Position numbers and translations under genes: made by a program | The notes under the pieces: model-generated | Seen by the model: the letters and a program-made list of their open reading frames with translations, nothing else | The model's database searches: none | Told to the model about the DNA's origin: nothing | Part shown: piece by piece, positions 1-6,179 of the stretch | How the letters are laid out: every line of letters begins with the position of its first letter | Numbering within the stretch: the stretch's first letter is position 1 | NCBI GenBank assembly: GCA_023399375.1 | Contig: JAEWPX010000022.1 | Location: 1 to 9,420 of the forward strand | Direction of reading: 5' to 3' | Length of the DNA: 9,420 bases | Source of the DNA: Pseudomonadota bacterium | GTDB lineage: Bacteria > Desulfobacterota > Desulfovibrionia > Desulfovibrionales > Desulfovibrionaceae

Positions 1-68
1 GGCCCCCGCGCGGGCGGCCGGGGGCGCGCCGCGGGCGGGCGCGGGGACGCAGCGCGCTGGCGCGCCGG
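1..68. other. GC-only flank downstream of the EF-hand gene
   Basis: This stretch consists almost entirely of G and C, with two copies of the 8-bp palindrome GGCGCGCC at 23-30 and 59-66. It lies immediately downstream of the minus-strand EF-hand gene. I see no clear terminator with a T-tract and no coding region that I would defend. Confidence 0.4.
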
Positions 69-635
69 TCAGCGCATGCCGCCCCTGCGCGGCGTGCCGG
101 ACAGGCCGAAATCGTTCGGCGGCACCACATTGTTGACGTCGAGCGCACGGGCCTTTTCCAGGCTGGCCTTTGCGCAGGCGTCGTCGCCGAGGCGCATGCA
201 GCTTATGCCCAGGTTGTAGTAGGCGTAACTTAAGTAGTCCACGCAAAGCGGCTTGGTCACGGCCTCGCGCAGCGTCGCGGCCGCTGCGGCGTTTTGACCT
301 GCCAGCAGCTGGTCCGTACCGCGCATGTAGAGTTCCATGCCCGGCCGGCCGGAGCACTTCCACCAGACCTTGCGCACGCCCTTTTTCCCGCCCCGGGCCG
401 CGGCCCTGCCCATGGCCGCGTATTCCGCCTTGTCGATCCTGCCGTCCTTATTGAGGTCGATGACGGCGAACGCCTCCATGGTCAGGCCCGAGTTGAACAC
501 CACGATCTCCTCGAACACGATGACTCCGTCGCGGTTCTTGTCCACGCTCGCAAAGGGCGGCTTTTTCCAGGCAAAGGCGTTGGCGGCGAGGCCAAGGGCC
601 ACTATGGCCACGAGCATCGAAATCGCGCGTCGCAT
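69..635 (-). CDS. Secreted EF-hand and TPR-like protein
   Basis: This is a predicted exported calcium-binding protein of 188 residues with unknown specific role. Residues 1-22 form a typical Sec signal peptide (MRR followed by a hydrophobic run ending in ANAFA). Two canonical EF-hand loops follow. Loop one runs from D32 to E43 (D-K-N-R-D-G pattern) and loop two from D60 to E71 (D-L-N-K-D-G pattern), both with all ligand positions filled. Residues about 99-168 contain two TPR-like helical hairpins; the better one includes YYNLGISCMRLGD. Four cysteines (94, 131, 146, 154) lie in the exported part. The reading frame is open upstream to 761, but I chose the ATG at 635 because an AAGGAGG ribosome site (642-648) precedes it and the signal peptide starts there. 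It is transcribed away from the cytochrome operon and shares its upstream region. Any link to cytochrome function is only inferred from this arrangement. Confidence 0.85.
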   Translation of the reverse strand: MRRAISMLVAIVALGLAANAFAWKKPPFASVDKNRDGVIVFEEIVVFNSGLTMEAFAVIDLNKDGRIDKAEYAAMGRAAARGGKKGVRKVWWKCSGRPGMELYMRGTDQLLAGQNAAAAATLREAVTKPLCVDYLSYAYYNLGISCMRLGDDACAKASLEKARALDVNNVVPPNDFGLSGTPRRGGMR

Positions 636-672
636 CGGAAGCCTCCTTGAATGGGGTTTGCGGGGTTGCCCG

Positions 673-701
673 AGCGTAGCACAGCCCTGCGCGCATGGCA
701 G
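673..701 (-). promoter_or_regulatory. Candidate extended -10 promoter of the EF-hand gene
   Basis: Read on the minus strand, CTGCCA (696-701) is followed after 17 bases by TACGCT (673-678). A TG dinucleotide sits one base upstream of the -10, the extended -10 arrangement. Initiation would be about 30 bases before the ATG at 635. The -35 matches the sigma-70 consensus at four of six positions and the -10 at three of six, so this is only a candidate. Confidence 0.35.
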
Positions 702-710
702 CCGTTTTTC

Positions 711-751
711 CGTACGAAGGACGTACGACTTCCCAAAAAAAAATGCGTACG
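711..751. promoter_or_regulatory. Three CGTACG palindromes in the divergent control region
   Basis: The perfect 6-bp palindrome CGTACG occurs at 711-716, 722-727 and 746-751. The first two start 11 bp apart, about one helical turn, and the third is 24 bp further on. They lie between the two divergent genes, directly upstream of a TTGACA element pointing to the cytochrome operon. This looks like a transcription-factor binding cluster, but I do not recognise the regulator. Confidence 0.35.
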
Positions 752-754
752 GCC

Positions 755-783
755 TTGACATGGACCGTCGCCCGTGCTGTTAC
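755..783 (+). promoter_or_regulatory. Candidate promoter of the cytochrome operon
   Basis: A perfect TTGACA -35 hexamer lies at 755-760. At 17-bp spacing the -10 would be TGTTAC (778-783), which matches only three of six positions; TACTAA at 784-789 is no better. A perfect -35 with a weak -10 would suit an activated promoter. The leader to the ATG at 921 would be about 130 nt. I looked for a sigma-54 GG-N10-GC pair in this region and found none. Confidence 0.3.
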
Positions 784-920
784 TACTAAAACTCTCACCC
801 GTTTCCGCGAGTGATTGCAGCATGGAGGAAGAGGAGCGTCTCGGAGTCCAAGGCTCATGTGCGCTCTTGTGAAAGCTTCAAGCGTTTGCCGCTCTCGTAC
901 CGTCCGGGAGGTCAGCGTCC

Positions 921-1466
921 ATGAAACGGATAGGAAAGCCTCTTTTGTTTGTCTGTCTCGGCGTCTTATTGGCCTTTCCCCTCTTCAGTCTGACCTATTA
1001 CACGATGGTGCGCACTTCCACGCCGCTCTTTTGCGCCTCCTGCCACGAAATACAGCCCGCCTACAACGCCTGGCGCACGTCGTCCCATACCAACAATTCG
1101 CGGGGCGTGGTCGCCGACTGCATGGACTGCCATCTGCCCGCCCCCCACGACACCTACGACTTCTTCTTCGCCAAGACCATGCACGGCATCAAGGACGTCA
1201 TCGCCCACTTCACCGAGGACCAGTCCCAATACGACCACGCCCTCAACCGCGCCCGCGCCGCACGGGACATCAAGAACGACCAGTGCCTCAAGTGCCACCG
1301 CAACCTGCTCTACCTGCCCCGCAAGCAGGGCGGCATGCTGGCGCACCGCCAAGTGCTCTATCCCAGGCCCGGGTACGAAAAACGCTGCACGGACTGTCAT
1401 CAGAATCTGGTGCATGTGCAGCGGCCCTACTATCGCTACCTGCCCTGCGATTCCACGGGCGGATAG
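921..1466 (+). CDS. nrfH: NrfH/NapC-family tetrahaem quinol dehydrogenase
   Basis: This is a membrane-anchored tetrahaem cytochrome c that in this family oxidises menaquinol and passes electrons to a periplasmic reductase. The 181 residues begin with one transmembrane helix (about residues 7-27), followed by four CXXCH haem sites at 38-42, 67-71, 122-126 and 156-160. The second site reads CMDCHLP, typical of NapC/NrfH. From memory of the Desulfovibrio vulgaris NrfH structure, quinol-site Lys82 and Asp89 are seven residues apart. Here K85 and D92 have the same spacing and plausible context. The first haem motif is CASCHEI, where NrfH proteins normally have CXXCHXM, so the usual methionine ligand of haem 1 is replaced by Ile44. 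GGGAGG at 906-911 supports the start. The gene is 85 bp upstream of the octahaem cytochrome, its likely redox partner. Because that partner is HAO-like rather than NrfA, a HaoC-type name may be more accurate. Confidence 0.9.
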   Translation: MKRIGKPLLFVCLGVLLAFPLFSLTYYTMVRTSTPLFCASCHEIQPAYNAWRTSSHTNNSRGVVADCMDCHLPAPHDTYDFFFAKTMHGIKDVIAHFTEDQSQYDHALNRARAARDIKNDQCLKCHRNLLYLPRKQGGMLAHRQVLYPRPGYEKRCTDCHQNLVHVQRPYYRYLPCDSTGG

Positions 1467-1551
1467 GCGCGGCGTTTCACCACGGGAAAAAGCGGCGGCC
1501 GGGCGGCCGGACGTCGCAGGCAGCGACGACGACAGCCAAGGAGGAAGCGGC

Positions 1552-2991
1552 ATGGACAAGGCGAAACGGTGGACGGCGACGGCGGCAGGGCTCGCGCTGC
1601 TGCTCGGCACGGCTTTCTTTGCACTGGCCCAGGACAACAAGGGCGCGGCCCCGGCCAAGGACACGGTTCAGGCGAACTTCCCCCAGGTCAAGGAATTCCG
1701 CATCGAGCGCGGCATGAGCAAGCAGGCGCAAGCCTGCATCGAATGCCACAAGGTCGAAACTCCGGGCATCTTCTCGGATTGGGCCGCCAGCCGCCACGCC
1801 GCGGCCAACATCACCTGCATCGACTGCCACCAGGCCCAGGACTTCGACCCCGACGTCGCCAAAAAACACTACAAGCAGTACGAGCGCGCGGACAACAAAT
1901 GGGGCACGGCCGAATACCGCGTGCCCGTGGCCGGCGTGGTCACGCCCAAGGACTGCTCGCGCTGCCACCCCGACGAGGTCAAGCAGTACTCCCGCAGCAA
2001 GCACGCCAACACCCTGGAAATCATCTGGAAGATCGATCCCTGGCTCAACCAGGGCCTAAACGACGCCACCGAACGGACCACGGGCTGCTACGCCTGCCAC
2101 GGCACGGTGCTCAAGGCCGACGCGAAGGGCGAGCTCGACCCCGCCACCTGGCCCAACGTGGGCGTGGGGCGGGCCAACCTCGACGGCAGCCTCGGCAGCT
2201 GCACGAGCTGCCACACGCGCCACCGCTTCTCGGTCATGGACGCGCGCAAGCCCGAGGCCTGCGGCCAGTGCCACCTGGGCCCCGACCACCCGCAGATCGA
2301 GATCTACACCGAATCCAAGCACGGCGACATCTACGCCGCCTTCGGCAACACCTACAACTGGACCGCCGCCCCGGGCACCTGGACGCCGGGCGTGGACTAC
2401 CGCGGCCCGACCTGCGCCTCCTGCCACATGTCCGGCGCGGGACCGGTCATCGGCAGCCATGACGTGACCGAGCGCCTGTCCTGGGAACTGCAGGCCCCAC
2501 TGACCGTGCGGCCCCAGGATTTCGCCGCCTTCCCGGCCAAGACCAACTGGGAGGTGGAGCGCAAGAAGATGCAGGCCGTGTGCAATCAGTGCCACAGCGC
2601 CGCCTGGACGGAAGCGCACTACGCCCGCATCGACGCCACGGTCCAAAACTACAACGACCGCTACTACAAGCCGGCCAAGGCTCTGCTCGACGACCTCTAC
2701 GCCAAGAAGCTCCTGCCCGAGACGCCCTTCTTCCAGACCAAGTTCCAGTGGGACTTCTACGAGCTGTGGCACCACGAGGGCCGACGCGCCCGCATGGGCA
2801 CGGCCATGATGGCCCCGGACTACGCCTGGTGGCACGGGTTCTACGAGTGCAAGAAGCGGCTGTGCGAGCTCGGCGAGCAGGCGCACCAGATGCGCGCCAC
2901 CAACACGCCGGCCTTCGTCTACGACAACTTCCCCGGCACCGGCGGCGACACCACCCGCCCGCCCGAGATCTTCGGCGCGAAGAAACCCTAG
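1552..2991 (+). CDS. hao: HAO-family octahaem cytochrome c, probable reductase
   Basis: This is a secreted octahaem cytochrome of 479 residues from the hydroxylamine oxidoreductase family. A signal peptide spans residues 1-26 (cleavage after FFALA). Eight CXXCH sites lie at 62-66, 89-93, 135-139, 179-183, 217-221, 237-241, 288-292 and 344-348. Their spacing and contexts match HAO: TCHTRHxFS-like residues after haem 5, RKPEAC before haem 6, PTCASCHM at haem 7. D245-H246, after haem 6, correspond to the active-site Asp-His pair of Nitrosomonas HAO. The fourth haem (179-183) would be the catalytic one. In the C-terminal stretch (residues 409-430, MMAPDYAWWHG), the tyrosine that crosslinks P460 in ammonia oxidisers is not in register: Tyr424 is displaced and Trp lies there. 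Such HAO relatives are thought to work as reductases of nitrite or hydroxylamine. It is not NrfA, which has five haems and usually one CXXCK site. There is no C-terminal membrane anchor, so docking on the NrfH-like protein is likely. AAGGAGG (1538-1544) fixes the start. Confidence 0.88.
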   Translation: MDKAKRWTATAAGLALLLGTAFFALAQDNKGAAPAKDTVQANFPQVKEFRIERGMSKQAQACIECHKVETPGIFSDWAASRHAAANITCIDCHQAQDFDPDVAKKHYKQYERADNKWGTAEYRVPVAGVVTPKDCSRCHPDEVKQYSRSKHANTLEIIWKIDPWLNQGLNDATERTTGCYACHGTVLKADAKGELDPATWPNVGVGRANLDGSLGSCTSCHTRHRFSVMDARKPEACGQCHLGPDHPQIEIYTESKHGDIYAAFGNTYNWTAAPGTWTPGVDYRGPTCASCHMSGAGPVIGSHDVTERLSWELQAPLTVRPQDFAAFPAKTNWEVERKKMQAVCNQCHSAAWTEAHYARIDATVQNYNDRYYKPAKALLDDLYAKKLLPETPFFQTKFQWDFYELWHHEGRRARMGTAMMAPDYAWWHGFYECKKRLCELGEQAHQMRATNTPAFVYDNFPGTGGDTTRPPEIFGAKKP

Positions 2992-3014
2992 GCCCGCATC
3001 CGTCCTGCGCAACA

Positions 3015-3047
3015 CGGCGAAGCCTCCTCCCGCAGGGGGCTTCGCCG
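3015..3047. terminator. Hairpin after the cytochrome operon
   Basis: A perfect 10-bp inverted repeat (CGGCGAAGCC at 3015-3024, its complement at 3038-3047) extends inward by four more pairs including one G-T wobble. This gives a 14-bp stem with a CCCGC loop, 23 bp after the octahaem stop codon. There is no T-tract after it, so it may be a terminator of the T-less kind, a transcript-stabilising 3' structure, or both. Confidence 0.5.
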
Positions 3048-3145
3048 GGTCAGGCGTGCGCGCTGGAAGCCGAATGCAACGCCGACCGGGGCGCGCCCAA
3101 GGCGCTTGCGGCCCGCAACTGACCTCCCCGCCGCCTCCTGCCCGG

Positions 3146-3168
3146 TTGACAGGGGCGGCGGGTTTGCA
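3146..3168 (+). promoter_or_regulatory. Candidate promoter upstream of the DUF47 gene
   Basis: Two overlapping readings exist. TTGACA at 3146-3151 is a perfect sigma-70 -35 but has no credible -10 at 16-18 bp. Alternatively GGC at 3154-3156 and TTGCA at 3164-3168 have the GG-N10-GC spacing of a sigma-54 promoter, with a good -12 and a mediocre -24. In such GC-rich sequence either could be chance. Confidence 0.22.
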
Positions 3169-3237
3169 GCATGCCTGTTGTCCGGCTTTCCGCATCCGAA
3201 TCCGACATCGCGGCCGCCAGACGCCAAGGAGTTTCGC

Positions 3238-3912
3238 ATGCTGCCCGCCTCGCTGCGCTTTTTCGGCCCCCGCCGCCAGGACTACCTGCCCGGCCTGCTC
3301 GACCACTACCGCCCCGTGGCCAGGGGCATGGCGCTCCTTAACGAAGCCCTCAAACACGTCCTGGAAAAACGGCCGGACAAGGGCTTCCGCGTGCTCGTCA
3401 GCGAAACCGACATTTTGGAGGCCGAAGCCGACAAGGTCAAACGCCGCATCCGCAACCACCTGCCCCCGGGCTTTCTCATGGTCGTGGACAAGACGCTGTT
3501 CCTCGACTACACGCGCCGCCAGGACGACGTCCTCAACGCCGTGCAGGAGGCCGTCACCTGGCTCTACCTCGCGCCGTTCGACGTGCCGCCGCCCCTGGCC
3601 GAGGCCACGCGCGTCTGCGTCGGGGAAGCGGCCGCGACCGTGGCCCTGCTGCAAGCGGCCCTGACCGAAGCGGTGAACTTCATCCTGCGCGGCAAAGGGG
3701 AACGCGGCACGGTCAAGGCGCGGATGCAGGACATCCGCGACCAGCACATCAAGGTGGTCAAGGCCAAACGCGGGCTCATCGCCGCCGCCTACGCCTCGGA
3801 CATGGAGTTCGCCCGCGTCTACCAGGTCATCCGGTTCGTGGAATACGTCTACCGGGCCAGCCACAGCGCCGAAAACTGCGCGGACCTCCTGCGGGCCATG
3901 CTCGCCCGCTGA
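3238..3912 (+). CDS. DUF47/PhoU-like phosphate-linked protein
   Basis: This 224-residue cytoplasmic, largely helical protein resembles the DUF47 (PhoU_div, TIGR00153) family. Members of this family commonly accompany Pit-type inorganic phosphate transporters and are thought to modulate them. The length is close to the usual 205-225 residues. The family's acidic E-x3-D metal-binding pattern is visible at E61-D65, and a second acidic helix region spans residues 90-104 (FLDYTRRQDDVLN). The C-terminal half (155-208) forms long charged helices typical of the family. I chose the ATG at 3238 because AAGGAG at 3226-3231 precedes it. The in-frame ATG at 3106 would add 44 proline-rich residues with no similarity to the family. 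No phosphate transporter gene is in the window, which is unusual but not unknown. The gene ends 77 bp before perR on the same strand with no clear terminator between, so cotranscription is possible. Confidence 0.75.
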   Translation: MLPASLRFFGPRRQDYLPGLLDHYRPVARGMALLNEALKHVLEKRPDKGFRVLVSETDILEAEADKVKRRIRNHLPPGFLMVVDKTLFLDYTRRQDDVLNAVQEAVTWLYLAPFDVPPPLAEATRVCVGEAAATVALLQAALTEAVNFILRGKGERGTVKARMQDIRDQHIKVVKAKRGLIAAAYASDMEFARVYQVIRFVEYVYRASHSAENCADLLRAMLAR

Positions 3913-3989
3913 GTCCGCCGCCGAGGAACCCCCATGGCCGTTGGCGTCCCCCTCCCCCCAATGCCCGAGACTCCGGAAAGCCCGGGCCC

Positions 3990-4445
3990 ATGAACGCCGC
4001 ACCTTCGCGCCTCGACGCCGTGGTCGGCCGCCTGCGCCGGATGGGACGCCGCATTTCGCCCCAGCGCCTGGCCATCTTGCGCGTGTTGGTGGAAAGCCCC
4101 CTCCATCCCACGGCCGAAGCCGTCCACCGCCTGCTCTTGCCCGAGCATCCCGACATGAGCCTGGCCACGGTCTACAAGACCATCGCCGTGCTCAAGGAAT
4201 GCGGCGAGATCCTGGAGCTCCAGTTCAGCGGCCAGGACAACCGCTACGACGCCAAGCGCCCCACGCCCCATCCGCACTGCATCTGCCTGGCCTGCGGCGC
4301 CATCGCCGACCCGCCCGCGGACGGCCTGACCGAACTGACCGAGGCCCTGGCCCGGGCCAGCGGCTACGCCATCACGTCCCATCGCCTGGATTTCTACGGC
4401 CTGTGCCCGAAATGCCGGGCCGGCAAGAGCGAAGGACCAGCCTAG
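3990..4445 (+). CDS. perR: PerR-type Fur-family peroxide-sensing repressor
   Basis: This 151-residue protein is a Fur-superfamily metalloregulator, most likely PerR. The N-terminal winged helix includes SLATVYKTIAVLKECGEI (residues 57-74), the recognition region typical of Fur proteins. The structural zinc site is complete: C99-x2-C102 and C139-x2-C142. The regulatory metal ligands of Bacillus subtilis PerR (H37, D85, H91, H93, D104) have close counterparts at H39, D87, H94, H96 and D107. The Asp at position 87, where Fur usually has Glu, is the feature separating PerR from Fur. In PerR, iron-catalysed oxidation of two of these histidines by peroxide releases the repressor from DNA. The catalase gene 182 bp downstream is the classic PerR target. 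The ribosome site is weak (GGAAAG at 3975-3980), consistent with low expression of a regulator. A Fur or Zur assignment is less likely on the D87 and context evidence. Confidence 0.87.
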   Translation: MNAAPSRLDAVVGRLRRMGRRISPQRLAILRVLVESPLHPTAEAVHRLLLPEHPDMSLATVYKTIAVLKECGEILELQFSGQDNRYDAKRPTPHPHCICLACGAIADPPADGLTELTEALARASGYAITSHRLDFYGLCPKCRAGKSEGPA

Positions 4446-4487
4446 CCCCAACAAAAGTCTTCCTTTGCCGATGGTTGCCGCATGTAC

Positions 4488-4523
4488 GCCGTTCCTCTGC
4501 TCCGGCACGAGGCGGCTTTTTTT
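4488..4523 (+). terminator. Intrinsic terminator of perR
   Basis: Stem halves GCCG (4488-4491) plus CCTC (4494-4497) pair with GAGG (4509-4512) plus CGGC (4513-4516), leaving a two-base TT bulge and an 11-nt loop. Seven T residues follow (4517-4523). It lies 42 bp after the perR stop and separates perR from the catalase promoter. Confidence 0.65.
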
Positions 4524-4533
4524 CATTTTCCCG

Positions 4534-4562
4534 TTGCCATGGCCGTCCGCCTCTTGTAGAAA
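4534..4562 (+). promoter_or_regulatory. Sigma-70-like promoter of the catalase gene
   Basis: TTGCCA (4534-4539, five of six matches to the -35 consensus) is followed after exactly 17 bp by TAGAAA (4557-4562, four of six matches to the -10). Initiation near 4569 would give a leader of about 60 nt. It lies just after the perR terminator, so the catalase can be transcribed independently. Confidence 0.55.
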
Positions 4563-4577
4563 ACGACTATCCACAAG
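4553..4577. promoter_or_regulatory. Candidate PerR operator over the catalase -10
   Basis: CTTGT at 4553-4557 and ACAAG at 4573-4577 begin and end an imperfect 25-bp palindrome centred on 4565. Eight of twelve arm positions are complementary. It covers the -10 hexamer and presumed start site, where a Fur-family dimer would block RNA polymerase. It does not match the Bacillus PerR box closely, so the assignment rests on position and on the adjacent perR gene. Confidence 0.4.
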
Positions 4578-4627
4578 AACCGGCCGCCGTCCGGCGGCAA
4601 GAGGCCCCTCGGCCAGGGAGACGGAAC

Positions 4628-6136
4628 ATGCCGGAAAAAAAGACCATGACCACGGGATTCGGCGCGCCTGTCGGCAACGACCTCAACACGGCAACCGCCG
4701 GCCCGCGCGGCCCCGCGCTCATGCAGGACGTGCACCTGCTGGAAAAAATGGCCCACTTCGACCGTGAACGCATCCCCGAGCGCGTGGTCCACGCCAAGGG
4801 CGCGGGCGCGTACGGCTTCTTCGAGGTCACGGCCGACGTGACCCGCTACACCAAGGCGAAATTCCTTGCCGCCGTGGGCAAGCGCACGGAAGTCTTCGCG
4901 CGCTTCTCCACCGTGGGCGGCGAGCGCGGCTCGGCGGACAGTGCCCGCGACCCGCGCGGGTTCGCGCTCAAGTTCTACACCGAGGACGGCAACTACGACA
5001 TGGTCGGCAACAACACGCCGGTCTTTTTTATCCGCGACCCGCTCAAGTTCCCGGATTTCATCCACACGCAAAAGCGCAATCCGCAGACGAACCTCAAAGA
5101 CGCCGACATGTTCTGGGATTTCCTGTCGCTGACGCCGGAATCCCTGCACCAGGTGACGGTGCTTTTCTCCGACCGCGGCACCCCGGACGGCTATCGCCGC
5201 ATGAACGGCTACAGCAGCCACACCTACAAATGGTACAACGCCGCCGGCGATTATTTCTGGGTAAAATACCACTTCAAGACCGACCAGGGCATCAAGAACC
5301 TGACCCGCCAGGAATCCGAGGCGCTGGCGGGCAGCAATCCCGACCACGCGACCGAAGATCTCCACAACGCCATCGCTTCGGGCAACCCGCCCTCCTGGAC
5401 CCTGGAAATGCAAATCATGACCCCGGAACAGGCCAAGGACTACCGCTTCGACATCTTCGACGTGACCAAGGTCTGGCCCCACGCCGACGTGCCGCCCCTG
5501 GTCGTCGGCAAGCTCACCCTCGACCGCAACCCGGTCAACTACTTCGCCGAAGTGGAGCAGGCGGCGTTCAATCCGAGCAACCTCGTGCCCGGCATTGCCG
5601 TTTCCCCGGACAAGATGCTGCAAGGCCGGCTCTTCTCCTACCACGACACCCACCTGCACCGGCTGGGCCCCAACTACCAGCTCATTCCGGTCAACGCGCC
5701 CAAGGCGGCCACGGTCGCCAACTACCAGCGCGACGGCTTCATGCGCACCGACGACGGCGGCGGCGCGGGCCCCAACTACTGGCCTAACAGCTTCGGCGGT
5801 CCCGCTCCCGATCCCGCCGCCCTGGAGCCGCACTTCCCCGTCGAGGGCGAGGCCGGACGCCACGCCTACACGCACCCCAACGACGACTTCTTCCAGCCGG
5901 GCGAACTCTACCGCAAGGCCATGACCGACTTGGACCGCGAGCACCTGGTCGGCAACATCGTGGACCATCTGAAAAACGCCCTGCCGCGCATCCAGAAGCG
6001 CCAATGCGCGCTGTTCTGGAAGGCCGACAGGCAGTGGGGCGAACGCGTGGCCGCGGGCCTTGGCCTGGACGCGGCCGAGGTCGCCAAGCTCGCGGACATG
6101 ACGCAAGAAGAACGCGTCGCGGCCACGGCGGCGTAA
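4628..6136 (+). CDS. katA: Monofunctional haem catalase (small subunit)
   Basis: The enzyme converts hydrogen peroxide to water and oxygen. Its 502 residues fit the small-subunit, clade 3 catalases. The distal active-site block FDRERIPERVVHAKGAGAYG (residues 44-63) supplies catalytic H55. S94 and N128 fall at exactly the bovine catalase spacing (His75, Ser114, Asn148). The proximal block RLFSYHDTHLHRLGPNY (334-350) supplies Y338, the axial haem ligand, with R334 four residues before it as in the family. NADPH-site residues cannot be judged by eye. There is no signal peptide, so it acts in the cytoplasm. AGGGAGA at 4615-4621 sets the start at 4628. It follows perR with its own promoter and a candidate PerR operator, so peroxide induction is expected. 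Catalase is present in only some sulfate reducers, where it serves oxygen tolerance. The frame is intact. Confidence 0.96.
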   Translation: MPEKKTMTTGFGAPVGNDLNTATAGPRGPALMQDVHLLEKMAHFDRERIPERVVHAKGAGAYGFFEVTADVTRYTKAKFLAAVGKRTEVFARFSTVGGERGSADSARDPRGFALKFYTEDGNYDMVGNNTPVFFIRDPLKFPDFIHTQKRNPQTNLKDADMFWDFLSLTPESLHQVTVLFSDRGTPDGYRRMNGYSSHTYKWYNAAGDYFWVKYHFKTDQGIKNLTRQESEALAGSNPDHATEDLHNAIASGNPPSWTLEMQIMTPEQAKDYRFDIFDVTKVWPHADVPPLVVGKLTLDRNPVNYFAEVEQAAFNPSNLVPGIAVSPDKMLQGRLFSYHDTHLHRLGPNYQLIPVNAPKAATVANYQRDGFMRTDDGGGAGPNYWPNSFGGPAPDPAALEPHFPVEGEAGRHAYTHPNDDFFQPGELYRKAMTDLDREHLVGNIVDHLKNALPRIQKRQCALFWKADRQWGERVAAGLGLDAAEVAKLADMTQEERVAATAA

Positions 6137-6178
6137 GAGGGAGAGGAGAGAAGAGGAGGGGGAAGGGAAGAGAAAAGA
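6135..6178 (+). repeat. 44-nt uninterrupted polypurine tract
   Basis: From the last two bases of the catalase stop codon to 6178 every base is A or G, made of short AGGAG- and GGGAA-like units. Such mirror-like homopurine stretches can adopt triplex structures and contain many ribosome-site-like motifs, but no start codon follows at useful spacing. It directly precedes the hairpin element at 6180. Confidence 0.6.
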
Positions 6179-6179
6179 T

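Noticed and set aside
867..886. TTGTGA followed by CAAG, resembling an HcpR/FNR-type box upstream of the NrfH-like gene
   Set aside because: Only the left half-site matches; the right half lacks TCACAA at the required spacing.
780..920. Sigma-54 promoter for the cytochrome operon
   Set aside because: The TTGC-like elements at 815-819 and 886-889 have no GG at the required distance upstream.
1552..2991. Annotation as pentahaem nitrite reductase NrfA because of the upstream nrfH-like gene
   Set aside because: There are eight CXXCH motifs, no CXXCK site, and the surrounding residues match the HAO family.
3058..3122. A short stretch with coding-like third positions ending in a stop before the DUF47 gene
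   Set aside because: It has no start, ribosome site or similarity that I recognise, and good third-position GC over 20 codons is expected by chance here; it is too short to call a gene remnant.
3106..3237. N-terminal extension of the DUF47 protein from the ATG at 3106
   Set aside because: The extension is proline-rich with no family similarity, and the ATG at 3238 has a strong AAGGAG site.
2056..4002. A 648-codon open frame on the minus strand opposite the octahaem and DUF47 genes
   Set aside because: It is antisense to two well-supported genes, is Gly/Val/Arg/Ala-rich low-complexity sequence, and reflects the high GC content, where stop codons are rare.
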